DNA of 64,000 nucleotides from Escherichia fergusonii ATCC 35469 (lineage in GTDB: Bacteria > Pseudomonadota > Gammaproteobacteria > Enterobacterales > Enterobacteriaceae), in assembly GCF_000026225.1 (NCBI RefSeq), contig NC_011740.1:1364001-1428000 (forward strand). Direction: 5' to 3'. Shown here piece after piece: positions 44,999-54,651 of this stretch. The stretch's first letter is position 1; each line of letters begins with the position of its first letter. The position numbers were made by a program, and so were the translations under genes. Under the pieces are notes generated by a model that worked only from the letters and a program-made list of their open reading frames with translations, was not told where the DNA came from and did no database searches.

Positions 44999-46215
44999 CT
45001 TTTTCCGTTGATAAGGTGCGGGCCGATTTCCCGGTGCTTTCGCGTGAGGTGAACGGTTTGCCGCTGGCTTATCTCGACAGCGCCGCCAGTGCGCAGAAAC
45101 CGAGCCAGGTGATTGATGCCGAGGCTGAGTTTTATCGTCATGGCTACGCGGCGGTGCATCGCGGTATTCATACCTTAAGCGCCCAGGCGACCGAGAAAAT
45201 GGAGAACGTGCGCAAGCGGGCATCGTTGTTTATCAACGCCCGTTCGGCGGAAGAGCTGGTGTTCGTCCGCGGCACGACGGAAGGGATCAATCTGGTCGCC
45301 AATAGCTGGGGCAACAGCAATGTGCGGGCGGGCGATAACATCATCATCAGTCAGATGGAGCACCACGCTAACATTGTTCCCTGGCAGATGCTTTGCGCAC
45401 GCGTTGGCGCAGAGCTGCGTGTGATCCCTCTCAACCCCGACGGTACGCTGCAACTGGAGACGCTGCCTACGCTGTTTGATGAGAAAACTCGCCTGCTGGC
45501 AATTACCCATGTCTCCAACGTGCTTGGGACAGAAAATCCGCTGGTGGAGATGATCACGCTTGCGCACCAACATGGCGCAAAAGTACTGGTGGATGGCGCT
45601 CAGGCGGTGATGCATCATCCGGTGGACGTTCAGGCGCTGGATTGCGATTTTTACGTGTTCTCCGGGCATAAACTGTATGGACCCACCGGGATTGGCATTC
45701 TTTATGTCAAAGAAGCCTTGTTGCAGGAAATGCCGCCGTGGGAAGGGGGCGGTTCTATGATCGCCACCGTCAGCCTGAGTGAAGGCACAACCTGGACTAA
45801 AGCACCGTGGCGGTTTGAAGCCGGCACACCCAATACCGGAGGCATTATTGGTCTTGGCGCGGCGCTGGAGTATGTGTCGGCGCTGGGGCTTAATAATATA
45901 GCCGAGTATGAACAGAATCTGATGCACTACGCGCTATCACAGCTGGAATCTGTACCGGATCTCACTCTCTATGGTCCCCAGAACAGGCTTGGCGTTATTG
46001 CTTTTAATCTTGGCAAACACCACGCCTATGACGTCGGCAGTTTTCTTGATAACTACGGTATTGCAGTACGTACCGGACATCACTGCGCAATGCCATTAAT
46101 GGCCTATTACAACGTCCCGGCTATGTGTCGGGCGTCGCTGGCCATGTATAACACCCATGAAGAAGTTGATCGTCTGGTGACCGGATTGCAACGTATTCAT
46201 CGTTTGCTGGGATAA
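44995..46215 (+). CDS. sufS: Cysteine desulfurase SufS
   Basis: PLP enzyme that takes sulfur from cysteine and hands it to SufE as a persulfide. It has 406 aa. The PLP lysine is in FSGHKLYGPTGIG (about 226), and the persulfide Cys is in RTGHHCAMPLM (about 364). It starts with an ATGA overlap on the sufD stop. Class II group of the aminotransferase V family. Confidence 0.97.
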   Translation: MTFSVDKVRADFPVLSREVNGLPLAYLDSAASAQKPSQVIDAEAEFYRHGYAAVHRGIHTLSAQATEKMENVRKRASLFINARSAEELVFVRGTTEGINLVANSWGNSNVRAGDNIIISQMEHHANIVPWQMLCARVGAELRVIPLNPDGTLQLETLPTLFDEKTRLLAITHVSNVLGTENPLVEMITLAHQHGAKVLVDGAQAVMHHPVDVQALDCDFYVFSGHKLYGPTGIGILYVKEALLQEMPPWEGGGSMIATVSLSEGTTWTKAPWRFEAGTPNTGGIIGLGAALEYVSALGLNNIAEYEQNLMHYALSQLESVPDLTLYGPQNRLGVIAFNLGKHHAYDVGSFLDNYGIAVRTGHHCAMPLMAYYNVPAMCRASLAMYNTHEEVDRLVTGLQRIHRLLG

Positions 46216-46227
46216 CAGGGAGGCACT

Positions 46228-46644
46228 ATGGCTGTATTGCCGGATAAAGAAAAATTGCTGCGTAATTTTTTACGCTGCGCCAATTGGGAAGAGAAATATC
46301 TCTACATTATTGAGCTGGGCCAGCGTATGCCAGAATTACACGACGAAGACAAAAGCCCGCAAAATAGCGTCCAGGGCTGCCAGAGTCAGGTATGGATTGT
46401 GATGCGTCAAAATGCGCAGGGAATTATTGAATTACAGGGCGACAGCGATGCGGCGATTGTGAAAGGGCTTATTGCGGTCGTCTTTATTCTTTACGATCAA
46501 ATGACACCGCAGGATATTGTCAATTTCGATGTGCGTCCGTGGTTTGAAAAAATGGCGCTGACCCAACATCTCACCCCATCTCGTTCACAAGGTCTGGAAG
46601 CGATGATTCGCGCAATTCGCGCCAAAGCCGCTGCACTTAGCTAA
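46228..46644 (+). CDS. sufE: Sulfur acceptor SufE
   Basis: Accepts persulfide sulfur from SufS and delivers it to SufB. It has 138 aa. The active cysteine is Cys51 in SVQGCQSQVW. It is 12 bp after sufS and is the last gene of the suf operon. Confidence 0.97.
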   Translation: MAVLPDKEKLLRNFLRCANWEEKYLYIIELGQRMPELHDEDKSPQNSVQGCQSQVWIVMRQNAQGIIELQGDSDAAIVKGLIAVVFILYDQMTPQDIVNFDVRPWFEKMALTQHLTPSRSQGLEAMIRAIRAKAAALS

Positions 46645-46661
46645 ACTAAAGGGACAGCTTT

Positions 46662-46688
46662 CATCCGGTTGGCTCACATTGCCGGATG
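46662..46688 (+). repeat. REP-like hairpin after sufE
   Basis: CATCCGG (46662-46668) pairs with CCGGATG (46682-46688). The sequence resembles half a REP, and a diverged partner (GCCATCCGACG) follows at about 46742. There is no T-run. It probably marks the suf mRNA 3' end. Confidence 0.5.
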
Positions 46689-46792
46689 GTCAATGTTTAC
46701 ACTGACCTGCACAGGAGTGTTTTGGTTTCAGGTGAACATAAGCGCCATCCGACGTTTCAGCGTGAGTCTCCGGCAAATACAGGAGGTTTACA

Positions 46793-47794
46793 ATGAAACG
46801 CGCGTCTTTGCTTACACTCACGCTTATCGGCGCTTTTAGCGCCATCCAGGCTGCCTGGGCGGTTGATTATCCGCTACCACCAACCGGAAGCCGACTGGTT
46901 GGGCAAAATCAAACGTATACGGTGCAAGAAGGGGATAAAAACCTTCAGGCCATCGCCCGACGTTTTGATACTGCGGCAATGTTGATCCTTGAAGCCAATA
47001 ACACTATCGCCCCGGTGCCAAAACCTGGTACGACGATAACGATTCCTTCGCAACTGTTATTACCTGATGCGCCGCGTCAGGGGATTATCGTTAACCTGGC
47101 AGAGCTGCGCCTTTATTATTATCCGCCGGGAGAAAATATCGTGCAGGTCTATCCGATAGGTATTGGTTTGCAGGGGCTGGAAACGCCAGTGATGGAAACG
47201 CGTGTGGGGCAGAAAATCCCTAACCCAACCTGGACGCCTACGGCGGGCATTCGTCAGCGTTCGCTGGAGCGTGGCATTAAATTACCGCCAGTCGTTCCTG
47301 CCGGGCCAAATAACCCACTAGGACGTTACGCACTGCGCCTCGCGCATGGTAATGGCGAATACCTCATTCATGGCACCAGTGCGCCGGACAGCGTTGGTTT
47401 GCGCGTCAGTTCAGGGTGTATTCGCATGAATGCACCGGATATTAAAGCCTTGTTCTCCAGCGTGCGGACGGGAACGCCGGTGAAAGTGATCAACGAACCG
47501 GTGAAATATTCTGTGGAGCCTAACGGGATGCGTTATGTGGAAGTGCATCGACCACTATCAGCAGAAGAACAGCAGAACGTTCAGACAATGCCATACACAC
47601 TACCAGCAGGCTTTACGCAATTTAAAGACAATAAGGGTGTAGATCAGAAATTAGTCGATAAAGCGTTGTATCGTCGGGCAGGGTATCCGGTTGCGGTGAG
47701 CGAGGGAGGAGCGGTAACAGGTGGAGCGCCTGTGATTAATTCAGCGCAGAATGCGCCATCAGTCGCTGGTGTACAAGAACAGGTCACGCAATAA
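46793..47794 (+). CDS. ldtE: L,D-transpeptidase LdtE
   Basis: Makes meso-DAP to meso-DAP (3-3) crosslinks in peptidoglycan (formerly YnhG). It has 333 aa. The signal peptide runs to about residue 23 (AWA|VDY). A LysM wall-binding domain is at about 41-88 (YTVQEGDKNLQAIARRF), the YkuD catalytic domain is at about 96-235, and the active Cys209 is in HGTSAPDS...SSGCIRM. It is convergent with lpp, whose protein is attached to the same wall layer by related transpeptidases. Confidence 0.95.
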   Translation: MKRASLLTLTLIGAFSAIQAAWAVDYPLPPTGSRLVGQNQTYTVQEGDKNLQAIARRFDTAAMLILEANNTIAPVPKPGTTITIPSQLLLPDAPRQGIIVNLAELRLYYYPPGENIVQVYPIGIGLQGLETPVMETRVGQKIPNPTWTPTAGIRQRSLERGIKLPPVVPAGPNNPLGRYALRLAHGNGEYLIHGTSAPDSVGLRVSSGCIRMNAPDIKALFSSVRTGTPVKVINEPVKYSVEPNGMRYVEVHRPLSAEEQQNVQTMPYTLPAGFTQFKDNKGVDQKLVDKALYRRAGYPVAVSEGGAVTGGAPVINSAQNAPSVAGVQEQVTQ

Positions 47795-47804
47795 AAAGCA
47801 AAAA

Positions 47805-47829
47805 AAATGGCGCACAACGTGCGCCATTT
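47805..47829. terminator. Bidirectional ldtE/lpp terminator
   Basis: AAATGGCGCAC (47805-47815) pairs with GTGCGCCATTT (47819-47829) around AAC. An A-run precedes it, giving a T-tract after the hairpin on the lpp strand. It ends the abundant lpp message and also ldtE. Confidence 0.93.
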
Positions 47830-47847
47830 GCTCTAACACAGGTACTG

Positions 47848-48084
47848 TTACTTTTTGTACTTAGTAGCCATGTTGTCCAGACGCTGGTTAGCGCGAGCTG
47901 CGTCGTCTTTAGCAGCCTGAACGTCGGAACGCATTGCGTTCACGTCGTTGCTCAGCTGGTCAACTTTAGCGTTCAGAGTCTGAACGTCAGAAGACAGCTG
48001 ATCGATTTTAGCGTTGCTGGAGCAACCAGCCAGCAGAGTAGAAGCCAGGATTACCGCGCCCAGTACCAGTTTAGTAGATTTCAT
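47848..48084 (-). CDS. lpp: Major outer membrane (Braun) lipoprotein
   Basis: Very abundant 78-aa lipoprotein that tethers the outer membrane to peptidoglycan. The signal peptide ends LLAGC with lipidated Cys21. The mature 58 residues form a trimeric coiled coil with regular heptads (IDQLSSDVQTLNAKVDQL). The C-terminal Lys is the peptidoglycan attachment residue, here in YKK rather than K-12's YRK. Confidence 0.98.
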   Translation of the reverse strand: MKSTKLVLGAVILASTLLAGCSSNAKIDQLSSDVQTLNAKVDQLSNDVNAMRSDVQAAKDDAARANQRLDNMATKYKK

Positions 48085-48129
48085 TATTAATACCCTCTAG
48101 ATTGAGTTAATCTCCATGTAGCGTTACAA

Positions 48130-48158
48130 GTATTACACAAAGTTTTTTATGTTGAGAA
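48130..48158 (-). promoter_or_regulatory. lpp promoter
   Basis: On the minus strand: -35 TTCTCA (48153-48158), 17-bp spacer, -10 TAATAC (48130-48135). Very A/T-rich DNA lies upstream. This is the strong constitutive lpp promoter. The start point is about 40 nt before the coding region. Confidence 0.75.
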
Positions 48159-48337
48159 TATTTTTTTGATGGGAATGCACTTATTTTTGATCGTTCGCTC
48201 AAAGAAGCACCTAATGTAACAAAAACAGGTAAAAAGATGAGTGAAAACAGGGTGCTTCCATCGGATTCGTCTTAGATAATTTTACATTAGATAGTGAAAT
48301 CCGATTTGCAATTTTAATAATCGTCGTTATTACAGAA

Positions 48338-48364
48338 ATAAAAAAAGCGCCGCAAGGGCGCTTT
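48338..48364 (-). terminator. pykF terminator
   Basis: AAAGCGCC and GGCGCTTT (48344-48351 and 48357-48364) flank a short loop. On the minus strand it is followed by a run of T. It ends pykF. Between here and lpp I see only the lpp promoter and A/T-rich DNA. Confidence 0.9.
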
Positions 48365-48392
48365 CCTGGATAAATTAATTCACAAACAATTA

Positions 48393-49805
48393 TTACAGTA
48401 CGTGAACAGATGCGGTATTGGTTGTGCCGCTTGGGACCAGTGCGCCAGAAACCATGACCACAACATCACCTTTCTGAGCCAGACCGCTCTGCAGAGCCAG
48501 TTCTTTACCCAGACGGTAGAAGTCATCAGTAGAGGTGATTTCTTTCACCAACTGTGGCACAACGCCTTTGCTCAGCACCAGCTGATGTGCAGTTTTTTCG
48601 TTGGTGGTCAGCGCCAGGATGGTTGCATCCGGGAAGTATTTGCGCACCGCACGTGCAGATTTACCGCCCTGGGTCGCTACAACGATCAGCGGGGCATCCA
48701 GTTTTTCTGCTGTTTCAACCGCACCACGGCAAACTGCTTCAGTGATACGCAGTTTACGGCTGTCGTTGTTGAAATCCAGACGGCTGGTCATTACACGATC
48801 AGTACGTTCACAAATGGTCGCCATAATAGAAACAGCTTCCAGCGGATACTTGCCTTTTGCGGATTCACCAGACAGCATAACTGCGTCAGTACCATCCAGA
48901 ATGGCGTTAGCAACGTCACCTGCTTCTGCGCGGGTTGGTCGTGGGTTTTTGATCATGGAATCCAGCATTTGAGTCGCAGTAATAACGACTTTACGTGCAC
49001 GGATACATTTTTCGATCATCATCTTCTGAGCGAAGATAACTTCTTCAACCGGGATTTCAACACCCAGGTCGCCACGCGCAACCATGATACCGTCAGACGC
49101 TTCGAGGATTTCGTCGAAGTTGTTCAGGCCTTCCTGGTTTTCAATTTTGGAGATGATCTGGATGTTTTCGCCGCCGTGCGCTTTCAGGTGTGCGCGAATC
49201 TCTTCTACGTCGGAGCGTTTACGAATAAAGGAAGCAGCAACAAAGTCAACGCCTTGTTCGCAGCCGAAGATCAGATCCTGTTTGTCTTTTTCAGCCAGTG
49301 CTGGCAGGGCAATGGAAACACCAGGCAGGTTCACACCTTTGTTTTCGCCCAGATCGCCGTTGTTCAGCACTTTACAAATAACTTTGTTACCTTCAATAGC
49401 GGTAACTTCCATGCCAATCAGACCATCATCGACCAGAACAGTGTTGCCAACAGACAGGTCGGAAGTCAGGCCTTCGTAAGTTACTGCAACGATCTCATTG
49501 TTACCCACCACAGATTTATCAGTAGTGAAAGTAAAGGTCTGGCCTGCTTTCAGGGAAACGTCATTACCGCCTTCCAGTTTGATGGTACGGATTTCCGGGC
49601 CTTTGGTGTCGAGCAGGATGGCTGCTTGTTTGCCGGTTTTGCTCATAACGTTGCGCAAGTTCTGGATGCGCTGACCATGTTCTGCGTAATCACCGTGAGA
49701 GAAGTTCAGACGCATGACGTTCATGCCTGCGTCGAGCATCTTGGTTAACATCTCTTCTGATTCGGTTTTCGGGCCGATTGTGCAAACAATTTTCGTCTTT
49801 TTCAT
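48393..49805 (-). CDS. pykF: Pyruvate kinase I
   Basis: Final step of glycolysis: PEP + ADP gives pyruvate + ATP, activated by fructose-1,6-bisphosphate. It has 470 aa. The beta-barrel core has MRLNFSHGDYAEH, the signature ISKIENQEGLNNFDEI and GIMVARGDLGVEIP. The C-terminal domain ends SGTTNTASVHVL, the effector region. A 448-residue open frame on the opposite strand reflects codon bias and is not a gene. Confidence 0.98.
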   Translation of the reverse strand: MKKTKIVCTIGPKTESEEMLTKMLDAGMNVMRLNFSHGDYAEHGQRIQNLRNVMSKTGKQAAILLDTKGPEIRTIKLEGGNDVSLKAGQTFTFTTDKSVVGNNEIVAVTYEGLTSDLSVGNTVLVDDGLIGMEVTAIEGNKVICKVLNNGDLGENKGVNLPGVSIALPALAEKDKQDLIFGCEQGVDFVAASFIRKRSDVEEIRAHLKAHGGENIQIISKIENQEGLNNFDEILEASDGIMVARGDLGVEIPVEEVIFAQKMMIEKCIRARKVVITATQMLDSMIKNPRPTRAEAGDVANAILDGTDAVMLSGESAKGKYPLEAVSIMATICERTDRVMTSRLDFNNDSRKLRITEAVCRGAVETAEKLDAPLIVVATQGGKSARAVRKYFPDATILALTTNEKTAHQLVLSKGVVPQLVKEITSTDDFYRLGKELALQSGLAQKGDVVVMVSGALVPSGTTNTASVHVL

Positions 49806-50318
49806 GACAGTCTTAGTCTTTAAGTTGAGAAGGATTGGAAAATCTGGCTTCAGGGGCGCACGGCCGGGAAGCTAAACCTGTTTTACGAAAAAAATGATGC
49901 CTCGCACTAAGGATAGGTGACTTCAATGTAGCGTGCAGAGGAATGTGTGCTTGCGTTTCAGCCCAACAGGAAAGAGTCGTTTTTAGTCGCTGAGTATGAC
50001 TGTACAAGTGGCTGAAACCATTCAAGTGACAATTGGCGCGCATTATACGCTGAAAAAAGCAAAAAAGGAAAATGAAAACGGTGTTTCAAAACAGAACCTG
50101 GCAGATTGATGATATCTGCTAACAACTCTTTTATTTCTGCTCAACATACAGAAACGCGTGTAAGACACGTCACGTTGCGCAACAACCGATAATGCTTTAA
50201 TTGATTATTTATAGTCTTGCAATAATATCTTGTTTTATTTGTTTGATTTTTAATGATTTTTGTTTTTATCAACAGAGTGATATAAGCTTTTTGTTTCACC
50301 TTGCGATGAGCGAAAAGT
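49806..50318. other. pykF-fumD divergent intergenic region
   Basis: 513 bp with no gene that I can support. The half near pykF holds its long leader and promoter region and the Cra site at 50013-50024. The half near fumD (50100-50300) is very A/T-rich and has a plain promoter-like look. I see no repeat, tRNA or small ORF with a convincing ribosome site. Confidence 0.6.
50013..50024 (-). promoter_or_regulatory. Cra (FruR) site upstream of pykF
   Basis: TGAAACCATTCA is a close match to the Cra operator TGAAACGATTCA. Cra represses pykF in K-12, opposite in effect to its activation of ppsA. Confidence 0.75.
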
Positions 50319-50528
50319 ATGGGTAATCAAACAAAAGAAGACGATTTGTACCGGGAGATGTGCCGGGTGGTTGGCAAGGTTGTTCTGGAAATGCGTGATC
50401 TCGGTCAGGAGCCAAAACATATTGTGATAGCAGGTGTATTGCGTACAGCACTAGCAAATCAGCGTATCAAACGTACAGAACTGGAAAAGCAGGCAATGGA
50501 GACTGTTATCAAAGCGCTTGCGGGATAA
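50319..50528 (+). CDS. fumD: Fumarase D
   Basis: 69-aa protein (formerly YdhZ) reported to have fumarase activity in E. coli despite its small size. It is helical, with MCRVVGKVVLEMRDLGQEP in the middle. In K-12 the ydhYVWXUT oxidoreductase operon follows it. Here a terminator and ydhS follow directly. A TGCGATGAGCG stretch serves as a weak ribosome site. Confidence 0.88.
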   Translation: MGNQTKEDDLYREMCRVVGKVVLEMRDLGQEPKHIVIAGVLRTALANQRIKRTELEKQAMETVIKALAG

Positions 50529-50531
50529 CAG

Positions 50532-50566
50532 AGCTGGAGATGACAATCTTGCCATCTCCAGTTTTT
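50532..50566 (+). terminator. fumD terminator
   Basis: CTGGAGATG (50534-50542) pairs with CATCTCCAG (50553-50561), then TTTTT. It lies between convergent fumD and ydhS and occupies the place where K-12 has ydhYVWXUT. Confidence 0.9.
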
Positions 50567-52177
50567 CTATTCTTCGGTGTATATAAGATACTTGCGGCGA
50601 GATGGTGCGGACTGAGAAATGGCTTTTGCCATCGACTCAGCAATATCAGCACATGCTGTCAATCCCTGAACGAAAGGACGATCATGCATGAGCCACGGGA
50701 GTGCCGCAAAGGCAATGCGACCACGGACAATCTCTGGTGACTGTAAAGTATAATCACTGCCAATATCAGGAATATCCTCCCCGGAAGCAGCAAGTTGTTT
50801 GCGTAAACGTGGAAAGGGGAGATCATTAATCTTCAATGGCCGCTGGCCCCGCGCGTCAATAAACAGATCAAATGTGTATTTACACTCAGTGGTGGTAATC
50901 ACAGTCTCGGTTTCGTTAACAGTCATTTCATACTCGTTCCCCAGAGCAAGTACAGTAATAAGGCCTGCTTTATGCAGGGCCAGAAGTCGGCGGATAGATT
51001 CGGAAGGTATTGCCGCGTAATTATCTATAAATACCCGCGCGAGCCCCTTACTAAACCGTTGACTGTCTTCCTCATTAAGGTGAGGGACGATTTCCTGAAC
51101 CACCTCGTGTAGCCGCAAAATGGTATAGCGCCAGGGCACAGTATATTTCTGACGTTTATTTCGCTCTACCTCCTGAAGATTCGCTTCTGCCCACAGAAAT
51201 GGATCATGACTTTTCCGCTCAGCAAACCAGGCGGTGGCAAAACTATCTGCATCCAGAGTATTTAAGGCAATGCTTTGGCACCATGCGGGATCAGCAACTT
51301 CTAATTCCGCAACAATCAGGCGGAATATCCTGTTGAGTAAACCTTGTGAGCCAGCTGCAATTTCTTGTTCAATCGCTGCAGCAGTTACGATAGTTAAAGA
51401 TTCGTAGGGAATAGGGCAGTAAAAATCGGCCTCCGGCAGGACACCTGTACGAGACATCAGCGTCAGCTCCAGATTGTCACTATTTTCATTGAGATGAAAT
51501 CGCAACTGTTTATTGGCTGACTCAGTGAACTTACCGTGCTGAATAGCAACCGCCATTGCTGCATCCAGTCCACTAAGTGAGGTACCCATAATTCCCACTT
51601 TACAGGGGGGAATTTTAGCTTCCATTAATCCTGACCATGGACTGGGGAAATAACATCTCGTTGCTTGTGTTTCATCTGGCCAAACGTGCCCGGTAGCAAT
51701 GACAGCGAGATCGAACTCCCCGGCATCGCTACTGTTTTCAGCCCATATACGCACGCCCTTTGTCGTAGCTTCGATATCGGTGACGCGGCAGGACTCGTGA
51801 ATATTAACTATAAAATGTTGTGCTTTAGCCCGCTTCACCAATTGCAAAAATTGCGCACGAAAATATTCGCCGAGCAAGATCCTTGGCAAAAACTGACGGT
51901 CGTGTAACGTAGCGCGTTGAATACCATAGCGCGCGAGATGCTCATCACTCTGCTGTTGTAACCATTCCAGATAAGTAATATTTACTGGTGGGATTTCTAT
52001 ACTCGCAATGTTAGCCAGCATGATTTTCGAGTTATCTTCGTCGCTGTAGGGCATCCCGACACCCGCTTCATCAGCCTGTTCAAAAAGAGTGACAGAAACC
52101 GGCGTTTGCTGTTCAAGGAGGGAGTTTAAGGTGTAGATCCCGGTGGGTCCGCCTCCCACAATGGCTATTCTTCTCAT
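50567..52177 (-). CDS. ydhS: FAD/NAD(P)-binding protein YdhS
   Basis: 536-aa predicted flavoprotein of the HI0933/YdhS family. The N-terminal Rossmann motif is IAIVGGGPTGIYTLNSLL (residues 4-21). A second dinucleotide-type motif, MGTSLSGLDAAMAVA, lies near residue 198. The reaction is unknown. The closest described relatives oxidise amino-type substrates, but this is only an analogy. Confidence 0.9.
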   Translation of the reverse strand: MRRIAIVGGGPTGIYTLNSLLEQQTPVSVTLFEQADEAGVGMPYSDEDNSKIMLANIASIEIPPVNITYLEWLQQQSDEHLARYGIQRATLHDRQFLPRILLGEYFRAQFLQLVKRAKAQHFIVNIHESCRVTDIEATTKGVRIWAENSSDAGEFDLAVIATGHVWPDETQATRCYFPSPWSGLMEAKIPPCKVGIMGTSLSGLDAAMAVAIQHGKFTESANKQLRFHLNENSDNLELTLMSRTGVLPEADFYCPIPYESLTIVTAAAIEQEIAAGSQGLLNRIFRLIVAELEVADPAWCQSIALNTLDADSFATAWFAERKSHDPFLWAEANLQEVERNKRQKYTVPWRYTILRLHEVVQEIVPHLNEEDSQRFSKGLARVFIDNYAAIPSESIRRLLALHKAGLITVLALGNEYEMTVNETETVITTTECKYTFDLFIDARGQRPLKINDLPFPRLRKQLAASGEDIPDIGSDYTLQSPEIVRGRIAFAALPWLMHDRPFVQGLTACADIAESMAKAISQSAPSRRKYLIYTEE

Positions 52178-52337
52178 TATCAGTTACCCATTTTTATTGT
52201 TTATAAGGTTGTCAGTCTTCCAGGCAATAACGTCGTACCTGATAAGTGTGGATGAAAATGGGCATTGTTCCAGCGGGGGGATTATTTTCGGAAGGGGCTT
52301 AAAACCGGGGGAATAATCCCCCTGAAAAAATGAAAAG

Positions 52338-52643
52338 TTAATCCAGCTTTGCTTTATTGATCTGGCTTAATGGGATATTCACATCAAAAACTTTGGCAAT
52401 CACTTCTTCCACACCCAGATTTTTCAGGCGTGCAGTATGTTTTTCCAGATAGGCGAGAGCTGTTTCTTCGCTGGCAAACAGGTAGATTCCTCCTGCTTCA
52501 TGATTTTTTTCACTTTCAGTCCAGACTTTCCACAGAAAACCCGGTTCCTGATTAATGGTTTCTGCCAGTGGGCGTAGCTGTTCTGCCATTTCGTTACCAA
52601 AAGGGCCATTAAATGCAAAATGGAGTTGTAATAAAGTTGCCAT
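52338..52643 (-). CDS. ydhR: Putative monooxygenase YdhR
   Basis: 101-aa protein with a dimeric alpha/beta ferredoxin-like fold, resembling small cofactor-free monooxygenases of the ABM type. It starts MATLLQLHFAFNGPFG and has a conserved EPGFLWKVWTE. The physiological substrate is unknown. The gene stands alone with a GGAG-type ribosome site. Confidence 0.92.
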   Translation of the reverse strand: MATLLQLHFAFNGPFGNEMAEQLRPLAETINQEPGFLWKVWTESEKNHEAGGIYLFASEETALAYLEKHTARLKNLGVEEVIAKVFDVNIPLSQINKAKLD

Positions 52644-52751
52644 CGCTTATCTCCTTCGTTAAAGAACATGAAGGGTAGTGTAAGACTATTAATGCTTTGA
52701 ATATAGAGGAGAAAAAAGGAATTTTAGAAGTGGCACCAGATTGAATAAATC

Positions 52752-52828
52752 TGGTGCGTCCGAGTGGACTCGAACCACCGACCCCCACCATGTCAAGGTG
52801 GTGCTCTAACCAACTGAGCTACGGACGC
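52752..52828 (-). tRNA. valW: tRNA-Val (GAC)
   Basis: 77 nt including encoded CCA. The acceptor stem is GCGTCCG/CGGACGC, the anticodon GAC is in CCTTGACATGG, and GGTTCGAGTCC is the T arm. It is second in the transcribed pair. It matches K-12 valW. Confidence 0.97.
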
Positions 52829-52832
52829 AGGA

Positions 52833-52909
52833 TGGTGCGTTCAATTGGACTCGAACCAACGACCCCCACCATGTCAAGGTGGTGCTCTAACCAACTGAGC
52901 TATGAACGC
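52833..52909 (-). tRNA. valV: tRNA-Val (GAC)
   Basis: 77 nt including CCA. It is nearly identical to its neighbour except for compensating changes in the acceptor stem (GCGTTCA/TGAACGC) and the T stem. Only 4 bp separate the two, so they are processed from one precursor. No integrase or attachment-site duplication is seen next to them. Confidence 0.97.
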
Positions 52910-52935
52910 AATGTTGTGGGTGACAACGGGGACGA

Positions 52936-52964
52936 ATATTAGCGGCAGAGATGGGAGGAGGCAA
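52936..52964 (-). promoter_or_regulatory. valVW promoter
   Basis: Minus strand -35 TTGCCT (52959-52964), 17-bp spacer, -10 TAATAT (52936-52941), followed by a C-rich start region (TCGTCCCCG) like stringently controlled stable-RNA promoters. Confidence 0.75.
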
Positions 52965-53030
52965 GAGGCAAATGGTAATTTTCTTCCGTTTTTCACTCGA
53001 TTGCGGAGGAAACATGCAAAATGTTGACAG

Positions 53031-53054
53031 AATAGCCGCCGTCAGGCGGCTATT
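53031..53054 (-). terminator. mdtK 3' hairpin
   Basis: AATAGCCGCC (53031-53040) pairs with GGCGGCTATT (53045-53054) around GTCA. The stem is perfect over 10 bp. The T-run is weak (ATTCTGT). Confidence 0.75.
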
Positions 53055-53060
53055 GCTGGT

Positions 53061-54434
<1,374 letters not shown>

Positions 54435-54470
54435 GTGAACACCTTTTATATTGTTGTTATATGAGAGACT

Positions 54471-54494
54471 AAAAAAGCCGCCTCGAGAGGCAGC
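54471..54494 (-). terminator. Terminator-like hairpin in the mdtK leader
   Basis: On the minus strand GCTGCC (54494-54489) pairs with GGCGGC (54482-54477) around TCTCGA, and then TTTTTT at 54476-54471. A -10 box TACAAT lies at 54530-54525, so a transcript from there would reach this hairpin after about 25 nt and before mdtK. Confidence 0.7.
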
Positions 54495-54524
54495 GAAAAG
54501 AAGAATCTGAGGAATTTTCAGTCT

Positions 54525-54530
54525 ATTGTA
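54525..54530 (-). promoter_or_regulatory. Candidate mdtK -10 box
   Basis: TACAAT on the minus strand, preceded by TCGC. No strong -35 at 17 bp (CTGGAG); TTCACT lies 21 bp away. The next mdtK-strand element downstream is the leader hairpin. Confidence 0.45.
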
Positions 54531-54651
54531 GCGAGGAATTATTAATTCTCCAGTGAAAAAATAGCCATTTAGATTGCTTTACTGGCAAGCTGATTTTCCT
54601 CCTGCTATTGTGCAGAACATTATGAGTTAATTAATTTCAGGAGTTGCAGGT

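Noticed and set aside
48402..49748. A 448-codon open frame antisense to almost the whole of pykF
   Set aside because: The translation is Phe/Cys/His-rich with no recognisable domain or ribosome site. It is explained by strong codon bias in pykF, which removes stop codons from the opposite frame.
52752..52909. Tandem repeat that could be read as a short CRISPR or an attachment-site duplication
   Set aside because: Both units fold as complete tRNA-Val genes with CCA. There is no integrase, no spacer series and no foreign DNA nearby.
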